A stretch of DNA of 64,000 nt, from assembly GCA_003049465.1 (NCBI GenBank), contig PYSS01000030.1:1-64000 (forward strand). The letters run 5' to 3'. The position numbers and the translations under genes were made by a program. Below the pieces are notes generated by a model that did no database searches, was not told where the DNA came from, and saw only the letters and a list, made by a program, of their open reading frames with translations. This DNA is from Magnaporthiopsis rhizophila (Eukaryota; Ascomycota; Sordariomycetes; Magnaporthales; Magnaporthaceae). Of the stretch, positions 23,701-35,043 are shown piece after piece; positions within the stretch are counted from its first letter, which is position 1; every line of letters starts with the position of its first letter.

Positions 23701-23862
23701 GCTTTTGGTGTTGTTGGCGTTTAAGTAAAGCCGTTCTTGCCCGAGACACTGGTCTGGCCTGCTATTAAGCAGTGCCCAACCATAAATGTGGACGCTATCT
23801 GCTGGTTTTTCTGTGCTTTCCGAATATCCCCAAAACACGACCAAGGCCGGCTTGCCCGCGTC
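20719..23862. other. 3.1 kb gene-free stretch
   Basis: No recognisable gene. A frame of 246 codons at 20786-21526 and its opposite-strand neighbours carry no motif. A 15-base A run sits at 22037-22051. A tRNA B-box-like sequence at about 22160-22172 (minus strand) was examined and rejected as a tRNA. The end of the stretch should hold the promoter of the dehydratase gene. Confidence 0.5.
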
Positions 23863-25205
23863 ATGGCGCCCATAAAAACCGTCGAGTACTTCCGCGTCAG
23901 GCCTCGATGGCTGATGGTCAAGATAACGGACGAAGAGGGAGAATATGGCTGGGGAGAGGCAACGCTTGAGGGTCACGACCTGGCGGTGGAAGGCACTCTC
24001 CAGGAGATGATCCCGAGGTTGGTCGGCATGGAGGCCAAGTAAGTTTCGCCATTTGGAGGGATACTTGCACGGGCTGTCAAGGGAGGAAAAGGTAATGTGG
24101 ATAGGTAGCTGACACAAAGGTCAACCTAACCTGCCTGCAGCGAGATAGAGCACATATGGCAAAAGTTCTGGCGGCATGGATTCTATCGCGGCGGGCCTGT
24201 TTTCATGTCGGCTCTGTCGGGTGTCGACATTGCCTTGTGGGACTTGAAAGGTAAGCACGAGGGCTGCTGTCTTGTCTTGGTCGCGGTTGTTTTTCCTAAA
24301 GCTGGAGCTGACGCATCCATCCACCCGCGCGTCCAGGACGCAAGCTCAAGGTCCCCGTATACGAGCTGCTGGGCGGCAAGGTGCGGAACAAGGTGCAGGT
24401 GTACTGCTGGATCGGGGGCGACCGGCCGTCGGACGTGGAGGCGGCGGCCAAGGTGCGGCTGGCGCAGGGGCTCAAGTGCGTCAAGATGAACGCGACCGAG
24501 GACGCGGGCTGGGTGGACTCGCCGGCGGTGCTGGACTCGACGGTGGAGCGGCTGCGGGTGGTCAAGTCGCTCGGGCTCGACGCCGGGCTCGACTTCCACG
24601 GGCGGCTGCACAAGGCCATGGCCAAGCAGCTGGCGCGGGCGCTGGAGCCGCTGCGGCCCCTCTTCATCGAGGAGCCGCTGCTGAGCGAGCACCCGGAGGC
24701 CATCAAGCAGCTGGCACGGCAGACGGTGTGCCCGATCGCGCTGGGCGAGCGGCTGTACACGCGCTGGGACGTCAAGCGCTTCCTCGAGGACGCGTCGGTC
24801 GACATCCTGCAGCCCGACGTCGCGCACGCGGGCGGCATCTCGGAGACGCGCCGGATCGCGCAGATGGCCGAGGCCTACGACGTGGCCATCGCGCCGCACT
24901 GCCCCTTGGGCCCCGTGGCCTTTGCCGCGTGCATGCAGGTGTCTCTGGCCACGCCCAACTTTGCCATCCTCGAGATGAGCCTGGGCATGCACTACAACAC
25001 CGAGGCCGGCGACGGCGTCGACCTGCTGACGTACCTCAAGAGGCCCGAGGTCTTTGACATCAAGGACGGCTACGTGATGGCGTCGACGGGTCACGGGCTG
25101 GGCATCGAGATCGACGAGGAGATTGTGCGCAAGGTCGCGGCCGACACTGCGCCGTGGCAGTGCAAGGAGTTTCTGGGGCCGGACGGCTCGATCCGGGAGT
25201 GGTAG
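23863..25205 (+). CDS. aldonate (D-galactonate-type) dehydratase, mandelate racemase/enolase superfamily
   Basis: Three exons, 23863-24038, 24141-24250 and 24337-25205, give 384 residues, almost the length of E. coli DgoD (382). The catalytic set aligns with DgoD at a constant offset of two: D181 and H183 in LDFHGR, E207 in FIEEPL, E233 in LGERLY, H283 in APHCPLG and E308 in ILEMS. These are the three magnesium ligands and the two histidines of galactonate-type dehydratases. The reaction removes water from an aldonic acid to give its 2-keto-3-deoxy acid. It differs from fungal LGD1/GaaB, which is longer. Its neighbours on the other strand (polyol dehydrogenase, KduD-like SDR, GaaC-like aldolase) support a sugar-acid pathway. 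The exact sugar is not fixed by sequence. Confidence 0.88.
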
Positions 25206-25436
25206 GCTGGCTGTTACGGGATGTGGTGGTTGCTTGACGACAGGGGGAAAAGAAACTACAAAATACACTGCAGGTAGACAGACTAGAGAGATGTTGATCA
25301 CGAAATCGAACCAACTCCGAAACGCTGCACCTCTCCTCTTTTCGACGCGGCAGTGATAGATGCGCCATTTCTATGATGATATGATGATCAAAAACCATTG
25401 AAGACAAATGCTACCATCTAAAAAGAACCCCGACCA

Positions 25437-26647
25437 CTAAATCTCAATGACCACCTTCAGGACCAGCTGGCCATTCTCGTCGACGGGCTTGGACGCCGTG
25501 GTGAAGGCGTCGGGCGCGCTCTCGAAGCCCCTGAAGCGCTGCGTGACCAGCTTGGAGATGTCGGGCAAGCCGTTCTCTTTGCGCCTGCTCAGCAGGTCGA
25601 TCCCCTGCTGGTACGTGTTTGCGTAGCGAAAGACGCCGACCAAGTCGACCTCGCGCAGCGCGGCGGCGCCCAGCGGCAGCGTCTGCACGGGGCTGCCCAT
25701 GCCGATGAGCATGACGCGGCCGCCGGGGGCCGTGGCGTAGATGGCGGCCTGCACGCAGGCCTCGACGCCGGTGCACTCGAACACGGTGTCGAACTCGCCA
25801 TCATCTCCCAGACCGCCGTCTCGCGCCAGCAGCGCCGCCGTCTCGCGGGCTAGCGCCAGCCGGTCGGCGACCGTGGCGTCGGGCGCGGCCCGCTTCCCGG
25901 GAACGACGACGGCCTTGTCGGCGAAGCCGTTGGCGACGGCGAATTCGACGCGGGCCGCGACCAGGTCGGCGATGACGATGGAGCCGGCGCCCTCGACGCG
26001 CAGCATGGCGGCCGTCAGCAGGCCGACGGCGCCGGCGCCCAGCACCAGGGCGCGCGACCCCTTGCGGAAGCAGGCGCGGCGCACGCCGTGCATGGCGACC
26101 GACAGCGGCTCCAGCAGCGCGCCATCGGCCAGGCTGGCGGACTCGGGCAGGCGGTAGCACCAGCGGGCCGGGTGGTTGACGCGCTCCTGCAGCGTGCCCT
26201 GGAAGTGCGGCAGCGTCTTGGCCGAGCTGCGGAAGCGCATGCGCTTGCAGAGGTTGTAGCGCCGCGCCGAGCACAGGTCGCAGGCGTCGCACGGCACCCC
26301 GACCTCGAGCGCCACCCGGTCGCCCACCGAGAACCCGGCCACGCCCTCGCCCACGGCCTCGACCACGCCGGCCGACTCGTGGCCCAGCGCGAGCGGCTCG
26401 CGCACGTGGAAGTCGCCGTTGGCGAAGTGCTGGAAGTAGTGCATGTCGGACCCGCAGATGCCCGTCGCCCGCACCGAGACCTGCAGCTCGCCCGGACCCG
26501 GCGCTGTGATTGTCCGCGTCTCCTGTTGGGGTTAGTCTGGGGTCGCATCGCAGGCTGGCTGAGCAGCGAAAACAGGCTTACAACGCGCAAGTCCTTCGGC
26601 CCGTGAAGGACCGATGCCTTGATGGTTTCAACCTGAGCGGTTGCCAT
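25437..26647 (-). CDS. zinc-dependent polyol dehydrogenase (sorbitol/xylitol dehydrogenase-like MDR)
   Basis: Two exons, 26647-26582 and 26522-25437, give 383 residues. Catalytic zinc ligands C45 (GICGSD) and H70-E71 (GHE), and four structural-zinc cysteines (C100, C103, C106, C114), lie almost exactly at sorbitol dehydrogenase positions. The nucleotide-binding motif GAGAVG follows in the middle. The family interconverts polyols and ketoses, or oxidises sugar acids such as idonate, using NAD(P). The gene is tail-to-tail with the dehydratase, 231 bases apart, and shares its strand with the next SDR. The ATG is preceded directly by a run of 19 A residues on its own strand, so the leader is unusual. 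Substrate (polyol against aldonate) cannot be read from the sequence. Confidence 0.88.
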
Positions 26648-27233
26648 TTTTTTTTTTTTTTTTTTTAAATTCGCCCTGGCTGTCCTCGACCGGGTGCTCC
26701 GATGCCGTCGTTCAACAAACAGGGCGATAGCAAAATCTGGACAGACTGGCCTGATCAACCCTGGCCTTTTTTCTGGTTCACTTTTTTTTTTATTCTCACT
26801 GGTCTGCTTTACGATGCGAGACCAGCCGGTGCACCACCCGACTTTGCCAATCCGAATCGGCCACACGATCACACAGCGGAAGATTGATGGTGGGATGCCC
26901 CGCGTTGCGGGTCTTGATATCCACTCCAAGAACCAGAGTCACGACTCCGATCCCAAAGCGTGACGGGGATGAGATGGCTCGGGAGTGAATAGCTGTCTCC
27001 AGGAGATGCTAGGCTGGTGATACTAGTGTCACTAGCGGCTCGGCTTCCGCCCAAACTTCACCGCAGAGGCTCCGTGAAGGAGGGTGAGCCGCCAAACATT
27101 CTCAGGCTCAGCAGATGCGCATCTGGAATGGACCGTATAAAGGTGACCATGAATGTGGGCTTTCGTTATGATTATTCCCTCCTTTTTTTTTCCCCTGCCA
27201 ACTCCACGAGTCCAGTTCGGGCTTCCATCCCCT
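26648..27233. other. intergenic region with A-run abutting the dehydrogenase ATG
   Basis: T on the plus strand at 26648-26666 (A on the coding strand) sits directly before the ATG at 26647. The remaining sequence has no gene and should contain the polyol dehydrogenase promoter. Confidence 0.55.
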
Positions 27234-28125
27234 CTATCGGCCCATCCACCCGCCGTCCACCGTCAACACCTCCCCGGACACGTAGAGACTTCCCCTCCCG
27301 GCCAGAAACACGGTGACGCCCTTGAAATCATCTGCGTTGCCCCATCGGCCGGCCGGGATGCGGGCCAGGATGCTGGCAGCCCGCGCCTCGTCCTTGAACA
27401 GGGCCTCGTTCATGTCCGTCGCCACGTAGCCCGGCGCGATGGCGTTGACGTTGACGCCCTTGCTCGCCCACTCGTTGCTCAGCGCCTTGGTCAGCTGCGC
27501 GACGCCGCCTTTCGCGGCCGCGTACGCCGGGACCGTGAGGCCGCCCTGGAACGACATGAGCGACGCAACGTTGATGACGCTGCCGCGGTGGCCCGTGGCC
27601 GGGTCCGCGGGGCGGCCGAGCATGTAGGCGCCAAAATCCCGGTCCAGAGTCCACACCGTCTTGAGGTTCACCTGCAGCACCTCGTCCCAGTCCGACATGG
27701 GGAAGACGTGGGCGGGGTGCCGCCGCTGGATGCCGCCGCAGGTGACGAGGATGGACACGTCGTGGCCGTCGCCCAGGACGCGTCCCGCCAGCTTCTCTAC
27801 CGCTTCTTGGCAGGACAGGTCGCACGTGTAAACGGTGGCCTTGCGACCCAGCGCCTCGACCTGCTTCTTTGTTTCGAGGTTTGACTCGTCTCGCTGAGCG
27901 GCGCGGATGGATTTCATGTCAGCCCCTTGTCGTTGCTAATCTTAGTTTTCCAGCCAGGAAAAAAAGAAACGTCTAGCCTCAGGCACATACCTGGATAGAA
28001 ATGATGTCGGCACCAGCTTCGGCGAGGGCAACGGCCATCGCCTGACCAATGCCGCGGGTGCCACCGGTGATGACGGCTACCCGGCCGTCCAGAGCGAACA
28101 GCTTCTCGAGAAATTGATTGGGCAT
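27234..28125 (-). CDS. short-chain dehydrogenase, 2-deoxy-D-gluconate/KduD-like
   Basis: Two exons, 28125-27991 and 27893-27234, give 264 residues. The cofactor motif TGGTRGIG is at 20-27. The catalytic residues are Asn in VNLKTVW, Ser in INVASLMS, and Tyr/Lys in YAAAKGG. The C-terminus IAPGYVATDM and SGEVLTVDGGW is typical of classical SDRs. The overall pattern is closest to 2-deoxy-D-gluconate 3-dehydrogenase and 2-keto-3-deoxy-gluconate 5-dehydrogenase (KduD). It could oxidise or reduce a 2-keto-3-deoxy acid made by the nearby dehydratase. Other SDRs share the motifs, so the substrate is inferred from similarity pattern and context. Confidence 0.87.
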
Positions 28126-30299
28126 GTTTGGGGGCTGGCTGTTGTCTCAAGTCTCCTTTGCTTTGCTTCGATCGGTATGATTCGGTCCAGGTAGGTACCA
28201 GTTTGCAGCGGCTGAAATCGCCCTGCTAGATAGATTAGATCCCTATTGGCCCGGCTTCTGCGCCCAGCTCTGGTTTCCCCATGGCAGCAAGCTGTACGTG
28301 AGAGCCCCTCTCAGAAGGCCCCAACCTTGGTGGGTGGTCTGCGATATCGCAGCACTCGGTTCCACCCCGCCAAACCTCCGTCCTTGCTTGCCCCGCCTCC
28401 TGACTCCGATGGCACCGGCCAGCGAAGCAATTTGGGGTATCCTCGGGCGTTCTTAGATGTTCCATGTATCACGTAAAAGTAAACACCAGCCACCCAATCG
28501 ATGCTGGCTTTTCTCTTTCTCTTTTGTACCCTTCCTTTCTCTCACATCGCCACTCTCGCAACAAACTTGCCGATCAGCCAAGAAAAGTGGCAGACAAATC
28601 CAAGGCCAAAAAGGCCAGAATGTCAAAATAAAGTTTTCCCGCGTAGATCAAATCACAGTGATTGGTGGCCGACGTGCAGACCTTTGAGACCTCCCTCCAT
28701 GTTTGCCGATGCGATGTGCGTGCTACACTCCACGCTCGCCACCGACGGAGCTCCATCCCGCCCCAATTGAGCCCGCGCACTGTGTCCCTTTGCCGCTCCT
28801 TCCCTCACCGGTTCTCACCCGCCGGGCGCGCCTTCGCCGCCGGAAATGGGATCGGAAAAACAAAGGCACATGCACATTGATCGCGGTTGCCCTGGATCCT
28901 GGCTTAGGTTCCGTTTCTCCCACCGACGTGGGGGTTTCCGCCCACCTTAACATGGACAGCCCGGGACAAAAACGATATGCACTTGACCCCCACCGAGGTC
29001 CATGGTTCCTCCCCCAAACCGATACCTTTTCGCCCCCGTGTGAATTACCCCCAATAGGAAAAAACCGCGTAACAATGCCGGAGAGCGGTCTGCAAAGCCA
29101 GCATCGATATGTTTTCTATTTCCCCAGTTCTGCCTGCAGCATGTGCGGCCGGGGCTACATCCAGGAGAATCGGCAGAATTTCCGGGGGGACAAAAACAAG
29201 ATTGGGGCAATATGTGCTGTCATGAATGACACATGACTTCTATCGGACCTGCCGGATTATGCAAGTCCGCAAATGGGATGCTCGCAGGGAATCCCAACCA
29301 GGCTGCTTTGCTCCTTTGTTGCTGTGCATGGTTGGTGTTTCCGTTCTGTACAAGTCTTTGCGGACGGCATGCCTGCCTGCCTGAGACGTGCGTGACGTGG
29401 CCGTGAAAACCGCAACCGGGCTGTACGTCTTCACCGTCTCCCGCTGTGAAGCGGACAGGTGACTCCGGAGGTCCGTAGCCGAAATGCCGTGGAAGGCTGT
29501 TATCTCCCAGAGGGAACCTAGAGGCATGTAGGCTGTAGCACAGGGAATTGTTGCTGCCCAAGGATTATCTTGCTACTTGAAACTGCCGAGAACCGAATCA
29601 ATCGGCAACCACGGTTGCGTGGGAGAGGAAAAGACAGCAGGGCTGAGCTGCCCTCCTGTCGGACGAAGGTGATAATGGAATCTACAGTTCCGCGGCGCGT
29701 AGGCATAGGTGGTTCGTGTTCACGCCGTGGACATGCAGCATAGATGCTTATCTTCTAGCCTTCCAGGTAGCGTTTTTTGACAGCGAGCGCCCTGGGTCCT
29801 GTCAGGGAAAGAGACATCCATATCTCTGCCTGCACGATCCGATCCCCGAGAGCGATCGAACGGCAGCATTCCGTAAACACGTGGGTTTTATTACGCATGG
29901 AAGCCGACGAGAAAGAGAGACGCAGTGGTAGATGACAATGTTTGCACAACGCGAGTGCTCGGGTTTGGCCGCTGGCTGTGGTACCAAGGGGGACCACTCC
30001 GTTCCACCGCATGCTCGGTCCAAATGTGGTCGCTTCACTGGGATACCAAGGCAACCCGAGCTAGGGACCTTCCCTTGTGTACTCTCTCAGATTGCACTCA
30101 TTGCCTTTCGTGACCCCCAGGCGTTGGGCGGACTACCGCTGTCTTTGAATCGAAAGAAGTGGGAGTGATGGTCCAATTCACAGAGTGCGTGAATTAGCAA
30201 GTAAGGAAGGAAAGGCATATTCACGGGCCCGAGTCGGGCGGAAAGTATTGGAACTGCTTTTTATTGCTAATCGTCTAGAAGTTGGGGATCCCCGTACAG
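28126..30299. other. 2.2 kb gene-free stretch inside the sugar-acid block
   Basis: No protein family recognised on either strand; frames of up to 177 codons have no motif. It separates the SDR start from the aldolase stop and should hold the SDR promoter. A decayed gene cannot be ruled out. Confidence 0.45.
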
Positions 30300-31316
30300 C
30301 TATGCCTTGAGAGTATGTTGGGCCTCAAGCTCCCGCTCGCACCGCGCCAGCTCCGCGAACCCCTCCGTCATCTTTGCGAGTGCGTCGTCCTCGGGGAGCG
30401 CACACGGCCGGCGCGGCGGGCCACCGTATCCACTGTACTTTTGCAGCGCGACCTTGACGCTGACGAAGCCGCCCTGGATGGCGACCCAGTCACCCCTGGC
30501 CACGACGGCCTGCAGGGCTCGGGCCTCGTCGTGGCGGCCCTCGTCCCAGAGCTGCATCAGCCTGACGCAGGCCAGCGGCGCCACGTTGGCGGCGCCGCCG
30601 ATGATGCCCTGGCCGCCGACCGACAGCGTCTGCAGCGTGAAGTCGACGCTGCCACCAAACGTCTGGAACCCGGGTTTGGCGGCGGCGGCGATGCGGGCCA
30701 GCTTGCCTGTGTTGCCGCACGTGAGCTTGACCCCGACGACGTTGGGATGCTCGGCGATGGCCAGGACGGTGTCGCTGCTGAGGTCCAGCCCCGCGCAGGC
30801 CCCTGGGAAGTTGTAGACCACGACGGGCAGCGGCGAGGCGTCGGCCACGGCGCGGAAGTGGCCGAGGATGTGCGCCGTCGTCAGGAGCGAGCCGTAGTAG
30901 GCCGGCGGCAGCACGATGACGTAGTCGCCGCCCGACTCGGCCGCGTCGAGGCAGAGCTGGATCGTCTCGCGGGTGCTCTGGGCGCCGCAGCCGACGATCA
31001 CGGGCGCCGAGGAGCGGCCGGCAGCGTCGAGGGCGTCGCGGGTGGTCCGTGTGATGAGCTTGCGCTCGTCCCGGTCGAGGTGGACGGCCTCGCCGTTGGA
31101 GCCCTGGACGACGATTCCGGCGACGCCCGTCTTGGCGAGGCGGGTGGCGTGTGCCCGGGTCGTGTCCAGGTCGAGTGTCTCGTCTTCGTTGAAGAAGGCC
31201 ACGGTAGGCACGTAGATGCCGCGCGTCAGCCGGCGAGTGCTGCCGTCGTTGGCTCCGTCAGTCCCATTTTGATGAGCGCCGTTGCTGCTGCTACCGTTTA
31301 TGGCCGAGGGAGACAT
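30300..31316 (-). CDS. DHDPS-family aldolase, GaaC/LGA1-like (2-keto-3-deoxy sugar acid aldolase)
   Basis: Single exon of 338 residues. After an N-terminal extension of about 30 residues rich in Asn, Ser and Gly, the class I aldolase barrel begins at GIYVPTVAFF. Key positions: QGSNGEA at 71-77 (phosphate/carboxylate-binding loop), Y168 in VVVYNFPG, and the Schiff-base lysine K197 in VVGVKLTCGN. The YNFP and KLTCGN forms match the fungal L-threo-3-deoxy-hexulosonate aldolase (GaaC/LGA1) and 4-hydroxy-2-oxoglutarate aldolase branch rather than true DHDPS. The reaction would split a 2-keto-3-deoxy acid into pyruvate and an aldehyde. It lies on the same strand as the SDR and polyol dehydrogenase, and completes a dehydratase-aldolase pair with the gene at 23863. 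Confidence 0.87.
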   Translation of the reverse strand: MSPSAINGSSSNGAHQNGTDGANDGSTRRLTRGIYVPTVAFFNEDETLDLDTTRAHATRLAKTGVAGIVVQGSNGEAVHLDRDERKLITRTTRDALDAAGRSSAPVIVGCGAQSTRETIQLCLDAAESGGDYVIVLPPAYYGSLLTTAHILGHFRAVADASPLPVVVYNFPGACAGLDLSSDTVLAIAEHPNVVGVKLTCGNTGKLARIAAAAKPGFQTFGGSVDFTLQTLSVGGQGIIGGAANVAPLACVRLMQLWDEGRHDEARALQAVVARGDWVAIQGGFVSVKVALQKYSGYGGPPRRPCALPEDDALAKMTEGFAELARCERELEAQHTLKA

Positions 31317-33466
31317 TCTGGATGTTTCTGGTTTTGTGTGGGAAAGGAAAATAAAGAGGCCACCGGTGCCTTGGACTGTCTGGATATACTGCTGAGAGTA
31401 TGGGGTCAGGTGTAGCGGGCGGCACGATGGAGATTCTTAAGTAGATGGCACCGACAGGGCAAAGGTGGGCGCGTGTCCTAGCGGGTATCGTGAAGGTTCA
31501 AAAATGTGTTTCAAACTGCCTTTTTATTTCTTTGATTTGGCAGTCGGGATGTCATCCGTATTCAAGGGGGTACCGGGGTAGGCAGATAGCCTTTGCCTGG
31601 GGGAAATCAGGGGTGGATGGGGGTCTGTGATGGATAAGAGTGAGACGTGGGGTCAACGCAAAGGACAAGGGAATAGGACCGGAAAACATTCAAGTAATCA
31701 CTGGCATCCCTAGCTGCCGGTGGCAGGACAAATTAACTGGGGTTGACCAAGGGCAAGCGCGGGCACGTAGCGTGGTGTCGTGCCCGCCGGCGGCGAGTGG
31801 GAAGGCACACACAGGCGAGCACATGTGTACATACTGTGACCGGTAGCGGCACCGAGAACACCGGTTTGCGTGTTTCTGGGCAGAACGGGGTGGCGGCGAG
31901 GTGGCCGGGGATTACAGAGAGGCAGACCTCGACAGCGCATCAATCCTTTGTGCCCCATTCATTCGAGCGGAAGGATAGAAGGGAGTCAGATCACCGCCAG
32001 GCCGCATTAAGACCCATCCGAGAGGGATGGATGGCACTCGTGGGAACTTTTGTGTGGCTCTGATGACCTGCAGAAGGAGTCGCGGTGGCGTTCGACTTGG
32101 GGAAGCCTAAAGGGATACGCCTGGCCACTCACATCGGAGGCCTGCACACCCACAGGTGCCGTCTTGTTCGGACGAGGGGTGGAGTGGGCCATGTGGGAAG
32201 AAGGCTTTGTCTCCGTCTTTCTCCGTTCCTCGCCTTTGTGCGCGTTCTTCTCATCTAGGGCGGCGGATGACGTGTGCACTTGTGGACTCAGGTGTGCTGG
32301 AATTGGTTCTGTAGTTGATGGCACGGAGCATCAACAGTGCAGCCCGCGCCCCAGTGGTGCAGGCGGGGCAATGGGGTCTGATTTTTGGGGCGGCCAGGCT
32401 AGGCCTCCAGGGTGGCGGAGAGCTCGATCAATTGGAAATGCGGGGGCGGCTGTGGGCACCATCGGAGCATATGGGACGGACGGGAGCAGCTGGAAACGAC
32501 GGAACGCCAACCATGGCTGAACTCCGGAGCGGCGGCATATGTACAACATGCCAGCAGGGAGAGGTTCCCAAAGCAGGCAATTTCTCCGACATCTGAGAAG
32601 TTGCCATGGACGGCGCTCGTCCCGGAGGCCCCACTGGCCAGGCCAACGCATGCATCCCGCTGTTGGTGTGTGGTGAGCGAGGCGAGGCGATGGACATGGT
32701 GGAGCAGGCGCAGCCGCGAACCTCGGGGAAGCTGGAAGCTGGGGCTGGGCGTGACCCCCACGGTTGGTCGGTGTTTGCTTAAATCAGTGACCGACTCCGT
32801 CAATGTTGCTGCATTAGTGGGCCCCTATAGCCTATATCGGCCCACTGGCTTGGGGCGGGCGACACCGTGAAGGAAGGCACAGCGTCTGACAAGAAAATAT
32901 GGAAGGATTGATGTCATTCGAAAGGTGCAACGTAGGTGTTACGGAGTGCATATCTATCTGCCAATATGACGCGATTGCTGCTGTCGACGAGTGAGAGGCG
33001 CCGCGGGAAAGCGATGTCGGCGCCTCGATTGGATTTGGACTTGAATTCAGGGCCTTATGTCCCGACGATGCGAGGTAGCAGCCGCTGTGGCACAGGACCC
33101 CCACCACAGCGAGCGCACTGTATCCGACTGTGCTGGTTGGCTGGCTGGGCGGTAACCACCACAGACGCCCACCACCCCCTCGTTCCCCTCTCCCATCGGG
33201 TATTCCCCTCTTTGACCGGCCAATGTGCGCTGGCTTCTCCACACCGGCCAGACGGATCGGGGTTGGATCGGGGTGCGCGGAGGCGAATGAGGGGAGGCTG
33301 CCCCAGACCCTGTCTTGCGATTGCCCGTTTCGGGACTTGCCAACACCAAACCCCTCACTCGGATCAAGCTGCTCCCCTCGCTCGCACAGAACTGGCATGT
33401 ACAACCGCCTGATAAGAACGCAACCGCTTCGGTGTTTCGTCATATTATACCAGCAAAAGCGGTTGC

Positions 33467-33652
33467 GTAGGTAGGTAACTACCTATGTATGATGGCATGA
33501 GTCCGTGTGTTGGCTACCTACTAGGGAGCCTGGATGGTCAATACGTATAAGACGCCACCAGTAATGCACCAGCAAAGCGTAGGTTTTGCGTCAGGTGCCC
33601 TCTCGATGGTGGGGCCGTCCTTTTGTTATGTAGGTCGGTAGGTACCTACCTA
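33467..33652. repeat. cluster of TAGGTA/TACCTA words
   Basis: Seen directly: repeated GTAGGTAGGTA, ACTACCTA, GCTACCTACTAG and GGTAGGTACCTACCTAG within about 185 bases, including the 10-base palindrome TAGGTACCTA at 33639-33652. Low-complexity intergenic sequence of this type occurs in many ascomycetes. A regulatory role is not shown. Confidence 0.5.
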
Positions 33653-34588
33653 GCTCTCTATCTAGGAAGCCGAAGCGAGGGAGGGGCGCCCGGGACTGCG
33701 CTGGCCTGTGATGCTCCCAACACTGCGGCTCCATACTGAGTGCGTATCCGGTCTACGGGCGAATGCGAAATCGGCGATGTGATCTAACGTTACTCTCTGA
33801 CACTCCTAGTCAAAACCCATGGGGCATGTCGTGCGGCAAAGGGAGAGACCGGACTGCCTACCTTGATATGGTACAGAGTGATATATACGTCGAGTACCAG
33901 AATCGTGGATCGCCAGCCCCGCCATGCATGCGCCCACGGCAGCCGGTCAGGCGGCCTCCACTGCTGCTGCCCGTCGCCCGCTGTCGGCGGCAACCTACGT
34001 AACGAGGCATCCGATGCCGCAGAGAATCAAGGCTCATGTTACCTGCCTAGACATCCATGACACCACCGGCTCGTTCTAGACTATGTCGCCCGGTCCCCAC
34101 AGCGAACCGCCGTATTTGGGCAGGTGCCGACTGTCACAAACAGCAACCAACACCGAACGAGCCGCCGTGAGATCAAGGCCACGCCATTATGCCTCACCTA
34201 AAGCGTAAGGCTTACGGCGGTTGGGGCCTGTGAAGAAGATGGGGCGGCGGTTTAGCTTACTGAGTGTGCCTTTATGTGTTTCCCGCTGTTTCTCAAATGA
34301 GCTCCCTGCCTGGGTGCCGTTTCTCATCTCGAGCGAGGCTGTGGCGGCATTTCACTACCTCGATATATTTTATCTGCTGGATGTTGTAGATGGATCTTCA
34401 ACGGGAACTTGCTCATCTGGCACTCCAGCGACTGCAGAGCTCGTAGAATGTGCGAAGTTGCGGCAGAGATGAAGCCTATAGGGAGAAAGGGTGCTCGAAC
34501 CGTTCGAACCAACCGCGGCACTAACATCACATCTCTTCGTATGCCGCACGGGGAAGGCGGACACCATTGCCAAGCACCGGCAACGACG

Positions 34589-34978
34589 ATGACGACCAAC
34601 TCACCTCAGATGCAGAAAGCGACCCAAGCATTTGTCTTGCTGGTCGTGCGGGCGGCTGACGAATGGGGTCACATCGTCAAGAAGCGCGGTTCCATGAGCT
34701 CGACTGCTGCGGGAAAGGATCATGTCCCGAAACTGGTCGAGCGATCCAAGAGGATCAAGTCGGCAGCCACCAAGGTCGCGAGAGCTGCGGGTGGGCTGGC
34801 CGAAAGGATTGAGGGAGCCGGAAATCAGTACAGAGGTCTCAAGCTACGAAAGTTGGGAGAGTACATAAGCAATGACGGGTGTGGTCCATCACCGGTGAGG
34901 AAAGGGGTGGGAGAGTCTGGACGAAACTATGAGATATTTGACGTGGAAAAAGGAAAAAAACCAACCAAAACCCAGTAA
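34589..34978 (+). CDS. weak hypothetical small protein
   Basis: A frame of 129 residues from the ATG at 34589; the open frame extends upstream to 34409. It is basic and helix-prone in its middle (for example KRIKSAATKVARAAGGLAERIE), with no signal peptide and no known domain. It ends 65 bases before the stop of the NRPS-like gene on the opposite strand. Expression evidence or a homologue would be required to accept it; chance opening in GC-rich DNA is quite possible. Confidence 0.2.
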   Translation: MTTNSPQMQKATQAFVLLVVRAADEWGHIVKKRGSMSSTAAGKDHVPKLVERSKRIKSAATKVARAAGGLAERIEGAGNQYRGLKLRKLGEYISNDGCGPSPVRKGVGESGRNYEIFDVEKGKKPTKTQ

Positions 34979-35043
34979 GAGGAGGCTACAAAGGAAAAGG
35001 AGAATGTGCTGGAATGTCACTTTGGAATATATGCACATTAACA

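Larger units (their letters stand above)
31317..35043. other. 3.7 kb stretch with little coding evidence
   Basis: Apart from one weak small frame at 34589 no gene is supported. Overlapping frames of 100-200 codons occur on both strands without motifs. A cluster of TAGGTA/TACCTA words lies at 33467-33652. The region begins at the aldolase start, so its first few hundred bases probably hold that promoter. Confidence 0.45.
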
